This document shows positions 11,344 to 23,756 of a stretch of DNA of 64,000 nucleotides, piece after piece. The notes under the pieces are model-generated. The model was given only the letters and a program-made list of their open reading frames with translations. It was not told where the DNA came from and did not search any database. The translations under genes and the position numbers were made by a program. Where the stretch lies: positions 57,903,334 through 57,967,333 of the forward strand of contig NC_051084.1 of NCBI RefSeq assembly GCF_004664715.2. The letters run 5' to 3'. This DNA comes from Peromyscus leucopus. Its lineage: Eukaryota > Chordata > Mammalia > Rodentia > Cricetidae. How positions within the stretch are numbered: position 1 is the stretch's first letter; every line of letters starts with the position of its first letter.

Positions 11344-11347
11344 TTTT
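11301..11347. repeat. (ATTT)n microsatellite
   Basis: About 11 to 12 perfect TTAT/ATTT units. Confidence 0.97.
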
Positions 11348-11801
11348 TGCCTAGTTTATGATTGAAATTTATCATAGGTATCTATATATAAGTAAAACAC
11401 TATGTACAAGGTTCAGTAGTAACTGCAATTTCAAGTTTGCTCTGGGGTCTTGGAGTATATCCTTTCTATATGAATACAAGAAAATGGCAGCATCTAAAAT
11501 ATTATGCATAGTCTAAATTGTTATATTACCCATAGAGGTCCTCATTTACTTATTTTCTAATTCATATATGCTCTATTCCTTATTGCTTTAATATTTCGAG
11601 CACTCCTGAATTTCATTTTCCCCATTCCATCAGCTATGCATTCTTTCACTAATCTGTGGAAGCAGATAATCTAATAAGTGTGTCAAACTTTCTGCCTTCT
11701 GAAGCCCACCTGTGAGAGGTGAATATGGCCCAACACAAAAGTATTGCTTAAAATATGAGATGTTCTTAAATGAAGTTTTGCAACTTGATTATGTCATTCT
11801 T

Positions 11802-12215
11802 TTTTTTTTTTAGCTTTTTTTTTTTTTTTTTTTTAATAGTTATTCTAATATCAGCCAGTTCTTGTTCCCCCTCTGCCTCCCCCTTTCCCTGCCCCCCATT
11901 CCCCTCCTCAGCAAGCTTCCTGAGATTGATTCAACTGTAACTCAGTCCGCAGTCAGTCCCCTCCTCCCAGATTAGTCAGTCCCTGCATAAGTCCAGTTCA
12001 AACAGCATCTCATGCAATGACAGACCACTGCTGATGCCTCCAACAGATCAAGCGATCAAAGTCTCACCTATTCAGGCCTATCCATTCCCTCAGCTTGTAT
12101 AGTTCATGTTTTCATTATTTGGCTGTTTGCCTATGATCAACTTGTTCAACATTCTTGCTCATATAATCTCCTTTTTGCTATTAGACTCGGAGTACTGCAT
12201 GATCTGATAGATTAT
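11802..12215 (-). mobile_element. Probable rodent L1 3'UTR fragment
   Basis: Two T-runs at the left, a pyrimidine-rich 'ccccctctgcctccccct' block, then 'catgcaatgacagaccactg', 'caacagatcaagcgatcaa' and 'gttcatgttttcattatttg', resembling an antisense L1 tail but not the same subtype as at 55-57 kb. Family placement is uncertain. Confidence 0.5.
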
Positions 12216-12270
12216 ATTTTTTAGCTTTTTTTCATTAAGAGATCATTGCGTCTTATGCACATATGTATTG

Positions 12271-12302
12271 AGAAAAAAAAAAACAAAAAAAAAAAACAAA
12301 AA
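12271..12302. repeat. A-rich low-complexity tract
   Basis: A-runs with single C interruptions. Confidence 0.85.
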
Positions 12303-12507
12303 TATGCATGAGAGACTATTATGTATATTTTTAAATTTATATTAGTTATTAGACATAATTTACTTTTGCAAAACAGCTCAGTAAAGTTTGAATGTCTTAC
12401 TTACCTTCTTTTGTGCTATTAAACACATATCGATATTCCATTCTTTTTTGCATATGTATAATTTATGTACATATAATGATACAGATATCTTTAAATTTTT
12501 TTTAATT

Positions 12508-12700
12508 ACACTTGGAGCTAGAGAAATGGCTCTGTGGTTACAAGCCCTCGTTGCTTTCCCAGAGGACCCACAGGTGGCTTCACAAGCACCCGTAACTCCA
12601 GCTCTGACACCTTGGCCTCTGCACCTGCACTCATGTGCACACACCCGCATGCAGACCCATCTCAACACACAGCTCAAACTAATAAAAATAAATCTTTAAG
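12508..12700 (+). mobile_element. B2/B3-type SINE
   Basis: Head 'ggagctagagaaatggctct', body 'cccgtaactccagctctgac' and tail 'ctaataaaaataaatcttt'. Orientation is clear from the A-rich 3' end. Confidence 0.85.
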
Positions 12701-12711
12701 ATGTCTAACGA

Positions 12712-12897
12712 CATTTATTTGTTTATGTGTGTGCTGAGGGTGTGGGTGCACTGAAGTGCAGCACGTGTGTGGAGGTCAGGAGACAACTTGAAGGAGTCAC
12801 TTTCCCCCTTCAACCAGGTGAGTCCTCGAGACAGAACGCAGGCTCTCAGGCGTGGCAGCAAGTGGCTTTCCTAGCTCAGTCATTCTGGCAGCCCCAA
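12712..12897 (-). mobile_element. B3-type SINE
   Basis: Antisense landmarks 'gtgtggaggtcaggagacaa', 'cttgaaggagtcactttc' and 'ggcagcaagtggctttc', then 'tctggcagccccaa'. It lies tail-to-tail with the SINE at 12508-12700. Confidence 0.8.
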
Positions 12898-13126
12898 ATA
12901 CATGTATCTCAAACTAAAATAATCTATTGCGTTTTGATTCAGTCAGTCACAGCCTATGTGATTTTACTTACTTATTATCCTTTTTGTTATTGTCCTTCCT
13001 CTGTTTCTGAATTTTTGTTTTGTCAACTAGGATCATTGTATCTGCAAAATATACCTTAAATAGATTCTGTGAGTGTGTACTGGGCTGAGAAATACCTTAT
13101 TTTTTGTTTAGAGATGTTTTTGTTTT

Positions 13127-13295
13127 ACTTAGTTTTTATTTGTGTGTTTGTATGTCTGTTGCGTATGTGTGTGCAGGTGGCTGTGAAGGCTAGGAGGGGG
13201 TGTTAGATCTCTTGGAGCTGGAGCTTTATGCAGGCGATTATGGGGGGTGGGCACACTCCATCCTCTGGAAGAGTAACTGAATTTTCCCAAGGGCC
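13127..13295 (-). mobile_element. B3-type SINE fragment
   Basis: 'gtgtgtgcaggtggctgtga', 'aggctaggagggggtgttag' and 'tcttggagctggagctttat' are antisense B3 body blocks. The tRNA-like end is missing. Confidence 0.65.
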
Positions 13296-13299
13296 TGTC

Positions 13300-14060
13300 C
13301 TGAGAAAATTCTTCCCAGGGTCCTGGGGAAGATGCTACTTCTGGCATGGGGTTATCTGAGGGAAAAGAAACTATGTAAACCATACTCTTTCATTTGTGGA
13401 AAGGAATCTATACACACCATGCTCTTTCACCCTTTTACTCTATTTCTCTAAGACAAAATTCTATCTAAATAACTTCAACTCCGTCCTCACATTCAGCTCC
13501 TCTCTGTATCTACTTGGCCTGTCATAGTCCTAACTAAGCTACTATGCTTTCGACCTCATCTTCATTCTCTGTTCCTTTGTCCTCCATCTTTTCTTCCTTG
13601 CTCTTTTCCCCTGCTCCAAGAAACTCTGCTCCTTCTCTTGTCCCTGGCCACAGGCTCTGCCTGGACCAGGAAATCTGCTCCAGTCTTTACTGCACCTAGT
13701 TATACAAGAAGTCCTATTGTCCTGAGTCAATAGCTCTGAGATGCTACTAGGCCTGAAAGGCAAGGGATGGTCTGAGTTTCATTTGCACAAGAAACAAAGC
13801 TATGCATCTACAGCCCACCTGTCTCCTAGGCCTTGCAGGGGTGTTACCTAGTTAATCAGCAGAAGGTCTGAGAAGCTTAACTGTTTGCCATATGGCCTAG
13901 TAGTATATGGGCATGCAAGAATTTCATAGCAAAAGACAACTGATATATCTTAATAAGCTAAATAATACCAAATATTCCTTGATAAATGGCTTCCGCTTGA
14001 AGGACTCCTTGGTTGGTCAAGGTATAGCTTATTATATACAGCTGAATCTCTATAATATAG
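13300..14060. other. Single-copy intergenic DNA
   Basis: No recognised gene or repeat. Confidence 0.45.
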
Positions 14061-14077
14061 TCTTGTGGCCTGCTGCA

Positions 14078-14124
14078 AAAGAACAACAAGCTCTCTTAAC
14101 AGCTTAGCCATCTCTCCAGCCCCT
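14078..14124 (-). mobile_element. B2/B3 SINE 5'-head fragment
   Basis: 'gctctcttaacagcttagcc' followed by 'atctctccagcccc' is the antisense tRNA-like head of a B2/B3 SINE. The body is lost or too diverged to see. Confidence 0.75.
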
Positions 14125-14402
14125 GAAATATTATTGTTCTGTCTTTGGCTTTCAGACCATTTTGGCAGGAGGTGGTGATCTGAAATTCTACGGAAGTTAT
14201 TTATTTCAAATACTTTCATTTTTTCTATTACATTGCTGTTTGGATCACATCATTTATATTAAGAATCATACAATCAAAACTAGTTGCCCATTTGAAATTC
14301 TGACTTTCCCCAACCCCTATATGCTTTTAATCTTGTGGTTTTACTTGTGATTGTTTCTTTGGCTTGTATTCTTGAGTTTCTACTTTGATATCTTTCATCA
14401 GA

Positions 14403-14484
14403 ACAGGCTGGCCTCGAACTCACAGAGATCCGATTGCCTCTGCCTCTCAAATGCTGGGATTTAAGGGGTGCGCTATCACCATGG
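14403..14484 (-). mobile_element. Truncated B1 SINE with perfect 11-bp target-site duplication
   Basis: Antisense B1: 'aggctggcctcgaactcaca' then 'gcctctgcctctcaaatgct' and 'gggatttaaggggtgcgc'. It is flanked by CTTTCATCAGA at 14392-14402 and 14485-14495. Only about half of a B1 monomer is present. Confidence 0.88.
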
Positions 14485-14706
14485 CTTTCATCAGACTTGG
14501 AAAAACATGAGCCACATTGTCTTCATCCATGTTATTGATTTATTTTCCACTTCCTCTTCTTTGGAAACTCTAATTACTCACAAGTGGTACATTTCATTTT
14601 TTTCTCAGATTACTTTATCTTAATCAGTTCTCACCAGTTTTACCAGTATTTCCTTCTACTGCATGTAATTTTTTTTATTAATTTCACTTATTCTTTCACT
14701 TTCTAT

Positions 14707-14708
<2 letters not shown>

Positions 14709-14746
<38 letters not shown>
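14709..14746. repeat. (GT)n microsatellite
   Basis: Nineteen perfect units. Confidence 0.97.
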
Positions 14747-14749
<3 letters not shown>

Positions 14750-14750
<1 letters not shown>

Positions 14751-15460
14751 GTAAAGTTTTCATTTGAGCATAGTTTATGTAATTCAATTTCTGCTAAGAA
14801 GTACTTCATCTGTTTCAGGGTTTTATGTCCATAGTTACTTTAACTTCGTGATTTTCAATCCTAGGCTCTTCCAATACCATACCTCTGACCACTCTTTCTG
14901 GAACTGAACAATACAAACTTCCTACTTTGTTGTTTATTGTCTATCAGATAGTTGTCTTATTTCACAAACAACACTGCTCTGATTTTGCCACTTGAAGCAT
15001 CATCATAAAATGCTGATCTATCCTTAAAATTTAATTGAAAGTAAAAAGTTTATACAAAATTATCTGTATGTTCTTTCCTAATTTTATAATGCCACTTTTG
15101 GGGCTGTTTTGTAATATCCCTAATATTAGGCTTTATCCTGGATGCTGTAGGGACACTTTATCTAAATTTAGTATTCAAGGCAGTGCAATTTAGAATAAAG
15201 CTTAATGGTACCTCTGTGTCCCCTTTGTGGCTCTCTTTGTGTTCAATAAGCACTGCTTGAATGAATAAATGAGTTCTTTGGTTAATTGGTTTGGAAATTC
15301 AGACAAAGAAACCAAACTCATATCCCTTCTGGTGAAGGGCTAATAGGAAATGGCAATTGGCTGAATTTAGAGATTAAGAAGCATGAAGGAGATAAGGAAA
15401 AGACAATTACTATGCTCTGTGGAGCAATTAATATATATTTTATAGTTTTCTGAGTTATTC
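14750..15460. other. AT-rich single-copy intergenic DNA
   Basis: No gene or named repeat recognised. Confidence 0.45.
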
Positions 15461-15469
15461 CATATTAAT

Positions 15470-15612
15470 TATTTGAAGAAATCTTTACAGATCATCTGTA
15501 TGTAGGCATTTAGAGTAAGATTAAGTTGCTTACTTGAAAGTATCAAAAGTTGACCTCGAACCCAGCTCTCTCTGGTGCTACAGCTTATAGCCATCTATCT
15601 ATGATGCCTAAC
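15470..15612 (-). mobile_element. MIR SINE (ancient)
   Basis: Diverged antisense MIR: 'gattaagttgcttacttgaa' followed by 'cgaacccagctctctctggt' and a 3' 'atctatgatgcc', in the usual order. Confidence 0.6.
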
Positions 15613-16264
15613 ATTCTGGACATTAAGACTAGAAAAAAATGTGTCTTGGTTGATGCTTAGAATGCTGTAGCCCTATCTATATTTTTATGTCACATACCTA
15701 TGGCATAAATAATATTTGTTACTAGAGATTTAATTGTCATTCCTTGGTGCTGTGTCTCTGCTGGAAGAAAACATCTACTCTTTTGCACAAATCCTAACTG
15801 CCAAGGAGCACACAATATAAAAGGTTGTGTGTAATTTGTGCTAAGGCTAGTTTCTTCATTTGCTAGGAATACATTTTAAAATGTAAATATCCATATTACA
15901 TGTGCATAGCTAAATAGTACATACTTGAGAAAGAGTGTTTTTCCTTCCCATAGCGGATAAGTCAGGCACCCTTTCATGTGTCTAGCACCTAAATACATCA
16001 AGATTTCCAGGACTGGAAAAAGTGTTCCTGCTTCTCCTTTGAATGACACCTCAATTGAGTGAATATTATTATATCCTTTGCCAAAAACAAAATTCTAAAA
16101 AAAAAAAAATCAAGGAAATCTTATTTTATATATACAACCCCAAAATCCCAAGGATTAGAGTGAAAAGGGCTGGAAAGAATTTACCAGGATAAACAGACCA
16201 AAGTGAACATTTCTTCTTTATCATCAGCTGGATTTCTGCAGGAGACTACTCTTTGGCGACTGGC

Positions 16265-16770
16265 CACCACACAGTCCTCTGGTTCGCATACCTTCTCTCA
16301 AGGCCTTTGCTTGTTTCAGCAGTTGCTGCCATCGCTGCTGCTTCTTGCATCCATCAGGCACCTTCCCAACTGAGGACTTTCACTCTAGCTTACCCTTTTG
16401 CCTACCACACTCTCCTCCTCCTCCAGCTATCTCTGCACTTTGGTGCCCTTCCTCTCTCAGGTTTCACTCAAACGTTGCTCTTCCTGGGAGGTCTCCTGGA
16501 AATCCTTCATAAAAGAGAAACTAGCTCTGCCCTGGCTCAGCCTGAGAAGCTCTGTGCCATTCCTGCTCATCTTTTTCTGTTGCACATGTCACTTTCTGAC
16601 ACAATAAATATCATTCCTTTATTTCTGCAGTACTCTCCACCTTGTCCCTTGGTATATAAACTTCACCAAGGCAGGAAGTTAATTTTTTTCAGTTCTGTAT
16701 CTCTAAGGCTACAACAGAGCTTGGCACATGGCAGCACTCCATAAATATGTGTTGTAGAAGTCCATGTTGA
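16265..16770 (+). mobile_element. L2 LINE 3' end (ancient)
   Basis: Landmarks of the L2 3' terminus in sense order: 'ctcaaggcctttgcttgttt', 'caggtttcactcaaacgttg', 'gggaggtctcctggaaatcc', 'cttcaccaaggcaggaagtt', 'agagcttggcacatggcagc' and 'actccataaatatgtgttg'. A 163-codon open frame at 16253-16744 is a chance frame within it. Confidence 0.85.
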
Positions 16771-16774
16771 ATGC

Positions 16775-17087
16775 ACACTAAGAAAGCATTTGTGGAGGAT
16801 TTTAGATCGTCTGAGCCATTTGGAGGTAACTGCTCACAAAACTTGAATTTAGTCTTACAGAGCATTGGCCCATGGGGACACTGCCATGTGTTTATTTAAC
16901 CTAGAAGATCATTCTGCCACTTTGTAATCGGTTAGTCTAATATTGATAAAAGACTTGGAGTTATCTCTCTCTAAAAGAACTTTTCCATCACTGTTTATGT
17001 TGGGATCATGTAATCCTGTCTATTCCATTAATAGCTATTTCAAAATAAAAATTGAAAATATTTTTTGAATTGGGGTTTAGGTATGAT

Positions 17088-17139
<52 letters not shown>

Positions 17140-19300
17140 TGTATCATCGTATATAGAAAGTTCTGTAATATTTGAACCTTTTCAGCGATTATTTGATGAA
17201 AAGACATTTTATTTTCTCTTGTGCCTCCAATTAAAACAGTAAGTCAAATGCTTCAACCTTGTAAATGACCAAGGTATTAACCAAAGCCAGCTGCAAATTG
17301 TAAATGCCCCTCTTTTAATAAGAGGCCAGCTTGGGCATGTGTTCTCCTTGGTATTGCATAGCATTTGATCTCTTTTGTCCATGCCCTCCAAATTCTTTAT
17401 AGTACACAATCTTTCTTTATGGGGATTCCTTAAGCCCAACAGTACATTCAACATTCTCTGAGGAAAGTACACACAACTTGCATTCTAAAAGGCCATTCTT
17501 TTTACACTGAATGTGGTAACACAATCTGGAGTTGAGGTATTGGTTTCATTGTAAAAAGTGTCTACAGTGATGATTAAGTCATTTAGATGGGGGTCAATGT
17601 AACACCATGAAGAAACTGGACAACAGCGTTAAAGACTATGGTATTACCTTAGATATGCATCAAGCAGGTGTTAGAATAGGAGACTCAGCTTGGCTTAGAA
17701 GACAGTCATGCTTGCAAGCATCCGGGGAGTTATTTTAGAACCGTAAGACACACAACCCAGTAGCATGAATACGAAGGAGTGATAATGCCTGGAGATAAAG
17801 GCGGCACACTGACAATATTTGCAGACACTTGGAGTCCCAGAACAACCACCAGGGTTCCGGCTGATCCATAGCTACTTATATCCCACATCTGGTTCTTGGA
17901 AACAAGTCCTAAATCTAAAGGTAAGTAGAGTAGGCCCTTCTGCCTTTTGACATGTTGTTAGTAAGTTGCGTGCTTTAAATATTGGGCTCTTATGTGGGCA
18001 TCTGTATCTTTTGTCCTATTATAACATTCATAAAGCTTCCTTTCATTCTTCGAAGAGTCCCTGTTTGGAAAAAATAATTCTCTGCCCACTCTCTTTAAAC
18101 CCTTCTGTGTGTAATCAAGTGAAAAGCATCTTTGTCACAGAAGCAGGATCATCTCAGATTTTTTTTTTAACTGCAGACCACACCCTTGGAATGACACACT
18201 GAGAAGGGAGACATAGAAATCTGTACACTTGGCAAACTTTTGATCATTTAAAAAAAAAAAAAACAACCCTTTCTGTTTTGTTTGTAAATAATCTCAAAAT
18301 CATATTTCCATGTCTACATATAAACTATTTTAAAAATAAAAACAATTTTTACTTTACCTTGTTTATATGAACCCTGTTGGGATCTCGATGTTAAAAAAAT
18401 ACATCCCAAATACTAATTTTTCATAACTGGCTTATTTTCATCTTTTCTTAAAATAAACTCAGCCTCTCATACATTCTGGGATTATTGAATAAATGAAGAC
18501 ATGTTAGGAAAATGACCTCCCCCCCCCACCCCGCAATGGTTGCACTAACTGTTTAGGAGGTCTGGGTTTTGTGCAGGGCAGAACAAGAACAGTAACAGAG
18601 GTGCCGGGCTGTCTGGAAGCTGAGCTCTTCAGGACCCAACCAAGTACTAAAACGTACCTCAATAGTATTTTGCCAAGTCTTATGCAATCAACTTTATTTT
18701 TAAAAAATCCCCAAATACTGGATTAGTATGTTATTTTAAAGTTGATTTATTTCTCTAAGCCCATAAAACACAAAGCTTAATTTTCTCTTTCATTTCTGTA
18801 TAACTGCAAGAGTCTCTGTGCTGATAATTATGATTCATGAACAGCAAAAGGGCTCACTGCTTAAGATCTTTTTCTGGAATCCTCTTCCACTTCTCCCACA
18901 GTCTCCTTCTCTTACTTTCATTTGTCCAGTGTGATTAGAAAAAAGAATCATTTTGGGCTATTGCAGCTTCAGTTGAAGTTCAGGGACCAAGAAGAGCTAT
19001 TAATAGCCTCCCTTCTGTGGGAAAAAAATCTGGTTCCCTTGCAGACCTCACTCATTCATTCTGGTTAATATTGGAGAGGTTCCTGTGATTCCTGTTCATC
19101 CTTCCTCCCCTGAACCCACCCACTCCCAATGTGCTAATGAACCTCTTAGAAGCACTCTGTACCTCCCTTTGGTACTCTAATGCAAATTGAAACACCTGAG
19201 CTATCTATCATTTGTACTTAGATGTTTTATCCTTCACTCATTTTACTAAAGGCGGAACATTTAAAAAATAGCTTTCTATTTATTTTTTTGTTGATTGAAA
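16775..19300. other. Single-copy intergenic DNA with a TG array
   Basis: No gene recognised. It contains the TG array at 17090-17138, an A-run at 18249-18262 and a C-run near 18519. Confidence 0.45.
17090..17138. repeat. (TG)n microsatellite
   Basis: About 24 perfect units. Confidence 0.97.
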
Positions 19301-19309
19301 TGCTCTCTG

Positions 19310-20960
19310 ATGAATGGATAAAGATGTGGTATGTTTTCACAATGGAACATTATTCAGCTGTTAAAAACTGAAATTATGAAATTTGCATGTCAATGGATGG
19401 AACCAGAAAAATACTGAATAAGGTAATCCAGACCTAGAAAGACAAATATAGTATGTATTCATTTATATGTGGATGCTAGCTGTTAAATCTTTAATAAGAA
19501 ATCTGTACATCTACAGAGGTTGGGTATAGGGTAAGGGACTATGAAGGAGGCATGGTTCTCCCTAGGAAGGAGAAATAAAATAGTTATGGATGGATTGGGG
19601 TGGGTGGGATGGGAGGATCAAATGGAGAGAGGGAGGAAAGAGGGATCATATAGGAACCTAATATGTTAGAAGATTCCTAAATTATATGAACATATGAAGG
19701 AAATCTAAATGAAATACAGCAGAGACAGAGCCTCAACCAGTCATCTCTCATCACCAAATGAAGCCTCCAGTTTGAGTGATAGGTTACCTCTAATTGAGTT
19801 GTTGGCCAAAGGGGCCCATGGGAACCCTCAAACAACCCAGGCTATTGTCAGGCTATTGGTTGCTCTCCACAAATTGAGAGCAAAGTACTGATGCAGACAA
19901 TATTTGCACAGCTAATTGAACATGAAGAAATTGAGCTGGTGATCACCTAGAGCCTTCATCACTACTGGCTAGTGTTCATGATACTGGAAAGCACTCTGCA
20001 TGCTACCAGGGGAGAAAGGCAATCACCATCCCAGCTACAAACCCTGTGGTCTACAATGGTGACCTGCTGGCTGGATGCATTGATGCAATAATCACACAAA
20101 GCTTGTGGAAGTAACCAACCACTATCTGGTTAGATTTAAGTTCCATTTCATGAGACAGAACTCATTCTGGGTGGAAAAGAACCTGAGACTAGGTAGTCTA
20201 GGAGCCTAGGGGGAAAACCTAGCATTACTGTTCTGCTAAAGGCAGATAGTAATAAATTGACTCCTAACAGTGTTCTGCAACACTCATATATCAGTGTCTT
20301 TCTCAGCAACCATCAGAGAAGCTTTCTCCTGCAGCAGATGGAAACAAATACAGAGACCTACAGATGAACAATGTGCAGAGAGTAGAGACCTTAAAACACC
20401 CAGTCCTAAATGGGTTGTCTCCATCAAATCCCTTCCTTCAGGTCTCTGGGAACTTTGCAGAAAAAGAGATAGAAAGACTTTAAGAGTCAATGGGGATAGA
20501 AGACTCCAAGGAAAGGAGGCCTCTTAGATAGGGAAGTGGACACAAGTCTCCATCCCTAATTTAGAAGCTATCTCCAATTGATAATCTCTCACAAAAGAAA
20601 AATTAGTTTTTTCCTTGGGTCTCAACCGGTAGTGAAACCACTCTTAAGGCCAGAACCCATGCCCAGCAGTAGATAGTCAACACAGATTCAGTTGAATTTT
20701 TGGAAGTTCTTTGTCTCATAATGTTGTGTCAGGGCATTTTAGAAAATACCTTACAGGTCTTTTGTGTATGCATTATTGTTTCCTGTTTTGTGTTCTTATG
20801 GGATTTTTGTGTGGCAGAACATGTGTTTCTCTGCATCTACATGTGTTTCTTGTGATTTTTTTTCTTTGGCTTTTTCTTATGTTCCTAAGTTTAAATGTCA
20901 GCTTCATAGTCTTCTACTATGTCTCTGTGATCTCTTGGGCCAGGTTACCTTGTTAGAAGA
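19310..20960 (+). mobile_element. Lx-type rodent L1: end of ORF2 plus long 3'UTR
   Basis: The left 170 bases translate (with stops) to the C-terminal ORF2 motif ending in a THLYVDA-like stretch (here IHLYVDA). After it come Lx 3'UTR landmarks: 'tgataggttacctctaattg', 'ttggccaaaggggcccatg', 'gaaccctcaaacaaccca', 'ctaccaggggagaaaggc' and 'gtggaagtaaccaaccact'. The right end is vague, in T-rich DNA near 20.9 kb. It is 5' truncated and non-coding. Confidence 0.8.
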
Positions 20961-21224
20961 GAGGCCCTTTATCCCAAAAGAACAATCTTTCTTTCACCCA
21001 ACTCTCATCAGACCTTCACCAGTCACTGTACTACCAGGAGGTTGTAGAAAACTCCAGAGGTAAAGAGATCATAAGTCATGATTAGAGGGATGTTTTCAAC
21101 AGGGCTTACCGCTTTCCAGCCATGAAGTACTGTTTCATCACCTAAAACCAACACAGCCAACTGTCCAGGGACTGAAAACTCGAAAACCCTAAGCAAAAAC
21201 AAACCTTTCTCTCTCATTAACTTC

Positions 21225-21416
21225 ATTTTATTGGGAATGCATTACAGCAGCAGAGATTATGAATACACTGGACAAACAGCAGAAATCTCATGATTCTGGA
21301 GGTTGAGATGCCCAAGATTAAGGCATAAGTAGATTTGATGCAAAAGTTCTGCTTTCTTCTAGATAGCTGTTTTCTTGATGTGTACTCAGATGATGGAAGG
21401 GCCAAGGGTCTCTTCA

Positions 21417-21453
<37 letters not shown>

Positions 21454-21550
21454 AAGAGTACTAATGTTCATGAGGACTCTACTATCATGATGTGACCTAT
21501 CATAGGTCCTAACTTCTTGTACCACCTCTATAAGAGTTAGAATTTCGGCA
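21225..21550. mobile_element. Ancient mammalian interspersed repeat, family unassigned
   Basis: The series 'aacagcagaaatctcatgat', 'tctggaggttgagatgcccaa', 'gatggaagggccaagggtc' and 'ttcatgaggactctactatc' resembles a widespread mammalian LTR or DNA-transposon repeat that I cannot name. It is interrupted by a T30 run at 21420-21449. Confidence 0.5.
21420..21449. repeat. Poly-T run
   Basis: Thirty consecutive T. Confidence 0.95.
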
Positions 21551-21831
21551 TGAAGTGGGGGGGTCACTCACATTCAGACTGTAATTTTTCTGCTTCGGCT
21601 GGCAGCAGGCTCCTGAAGCCGTCCACATCTCCAGGGCTGGAGTGATGACAATGCAGCAGACGTAGTTTAACAGTGACCACGCTCGAGGTACGATGGCAAG
21701 GAGGGGATCTGCCAGGCAGTTAGTGAAATAAAGCCTTTGAAAAGGAGTGGGTTTAGGAAATTTCACTGTGGCTATCTGAAGTACTAAAACCTGCAATGGA
21801 TGAGGCTTTCATTTAGAATAAAACAGATCGA

Positions 21832-21955
21832 GGCCTGGTGTAGTGATGCCTGCCTTTAATTCCAGCACTGGTAGGTGGGTTTCTATGAGTTCCAGGTACA
21901 TAGTGAGATAATTCTTGTCTCAAACAACAGCAGTAGCAACAACAAAGATGGAGGG
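21832..21955 (+). mobile_element. B1 SINE
   Basis: 'gaggcctggtgtagtgatgc', 'ctgcctttaattccagcact', then 'gagataattcttgtctcaaa' and a CAA-rich tail. This is the 7SL-derived B1 layout, moderately diverged. Confidence 0.85.
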
Positions 21956-22465
21956 GTGTGTGTTTGTGGATAAAACAGATCTATGCAGAAAAAGAAAAAA
22001 AAACGTGGTTTTTTGCGAACACTTGAAGTAATATGTATAGATTTATAAAAATCTCATTATTATACTCATGTGTAAATTTATAAAATCTCATTATTTTTCA
22101 TTTGTTGCATGACCTCTCATGATTACTTGAAAGGGGCTCTTATAAACACAAAAGTTTATATTTCAGATAGGTAAAAAGAGGGCTTATGGTAACATTATTT
22201 GACAGCAAGAATGTTCTTGAATATTAGAAAGATAGGTAATTCTGTCATCAGTGACGGAAAGCAGAGTCTAGTCAAATTTTCCTACTTTGTCTTAATGCCT
22301 TAGCTGAGTACTCAGCTGGGAGAGGCTCTTTGCCTCGTTTGCTGTCTTATAATTCTCATTCTTTATTGGAAGTTGCTAAAGCACATTGCAGCACAGCATC
22401 CGAATAAATAAAATAACTTTAGCTCCAATTCACACCATTCCCAGTTTTCCACTCCTTGAGATGAC

Positions 22466-22556
22466 TTGCTGGCTCAGGGTGGAGCTCCGTTTGCAGCCTT
22501 CTCACCTAGCATGTACAGAGCCCTGGCTCCAGTGCCTAGCACCACAGCAAACAGAT
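22466..22556 (+). mobile_element. ID-like SINE, diverged
   Basis: 'gctggctcagggtggagctc' followed by 'cacctagcatgtacagagcc', 'ctggctccagtgcctagcac' and 'cacagcaaa' match the ID-type order A-box, 'cctagcatgt', 'gccctgg', 'ccagcaccac'. Confidence 0.6.
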
Positions 22557-22579
22557 TTCGGTGGTGCCTGACAGTGATT

Positions 22580-23750
22580 CTGGCTCTAAAGTGGCGACAT
22601 TAGCACCAGAAATCCAAGATCATCATCACCTACATGCTACATAGCCTGAGCTACCTGTGAAATAAAATCAATGCATTTTAGGCAGGACTGCATTATTTAC
22701 TTCATGTGTTTTCTTTTTTGTAACATTTAGGGAGGATCCGGCTGTACGTGTGTCAGGGCTTGTGGGTCTCCGCTTCTCTTGACTGCCCGTCAGTCCATGC
22801 CCCTGACAGTTGTAGCACTGAGAGGCAAAAAGTCACTCCAACAAGGTCTGATGGAAGCTGCCGAAGACAAGGTCCTACATCCTAGTGAAGACGACACGGG
22901 GCTGTGGAACGAGACAGGCGTGCTCGAAAATCCTCCCTCTGCCTCTGATTCGTTCACAGCCCAAGGTCTGCACCCTCAGAGCAGGACAATGGGGCCACTT
23001 CACATTCTAAAGGGCAAAGTACTTAAAGCACTTAGCATCGTGTACAGTACTTGATGAGCTCTCTAGAAACACAATTTTGATTTTATGATGTTTCTTGATC
23101 AAGCTAAATAAGTTCTGAATGAAAAAACCAGTGCCCCTCTAATGGACTTGCAGTGAGAATAATCACAACTTTGTGGCCATAAACCTAGAATAATATATAA
23201 ATAGACTAATTGCTGATGATGGGCCAACATTGAATTATTATTGAAATTATTTTGTTGGTGGGATGAGTTGCTTTAGAATGTTCAGGAATCATGACAAAGT
23301 TCAAATAGAGATTATTTTATCCTTTAAGAGTAGTAAGAAATTAAATGCTATATTCTCATTTTCATATTGGAAATTAATTTTGAATTAGGAAAAAGTGAAG
23401 AGTATACACAATGACATTTTAAACTAGTGACAATGTTGTCTTGATGTATTGCTGTCCGCACAATCCCAGTACTCTAGAGGACTTTTTTAAGGTAAGAGTA
23501 CTCTGTCCAGTGATTTTTTTATCAGTGGAGTAATATAATTTCCTCAGCTAGAAGGCAAAAAAAAAATGAGCCTATCATTTTTTCATATACTCAATCCATA
23601 CTTGTCATTAAAAATTGTGTGTCCTTGGTTATTTGACCTCAACCAGACAAACAGGTACAGAAATGTGGGAGAAGCCAGGCAGAGGAGCATGTTGAGGAAT
23701 AATATTTTAAGGTATGTTTACTTTTTTTTATGTTGCATTTGTTTAACTCT
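22580..23750. other. Single-copy intergenic DNA
   Basis: The open frame at 22779-23054 has no family similarity I recognise and no clear exon borders. No named repeat. Confidence 0.4.
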
Positions 23751-23756
23751 ATGAAG

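Noticed and set aside
16253..16744. 163-codon open frame with a hydrophobic start
   Set aside because: It lies within an L2 3' end, which is non-coding there.
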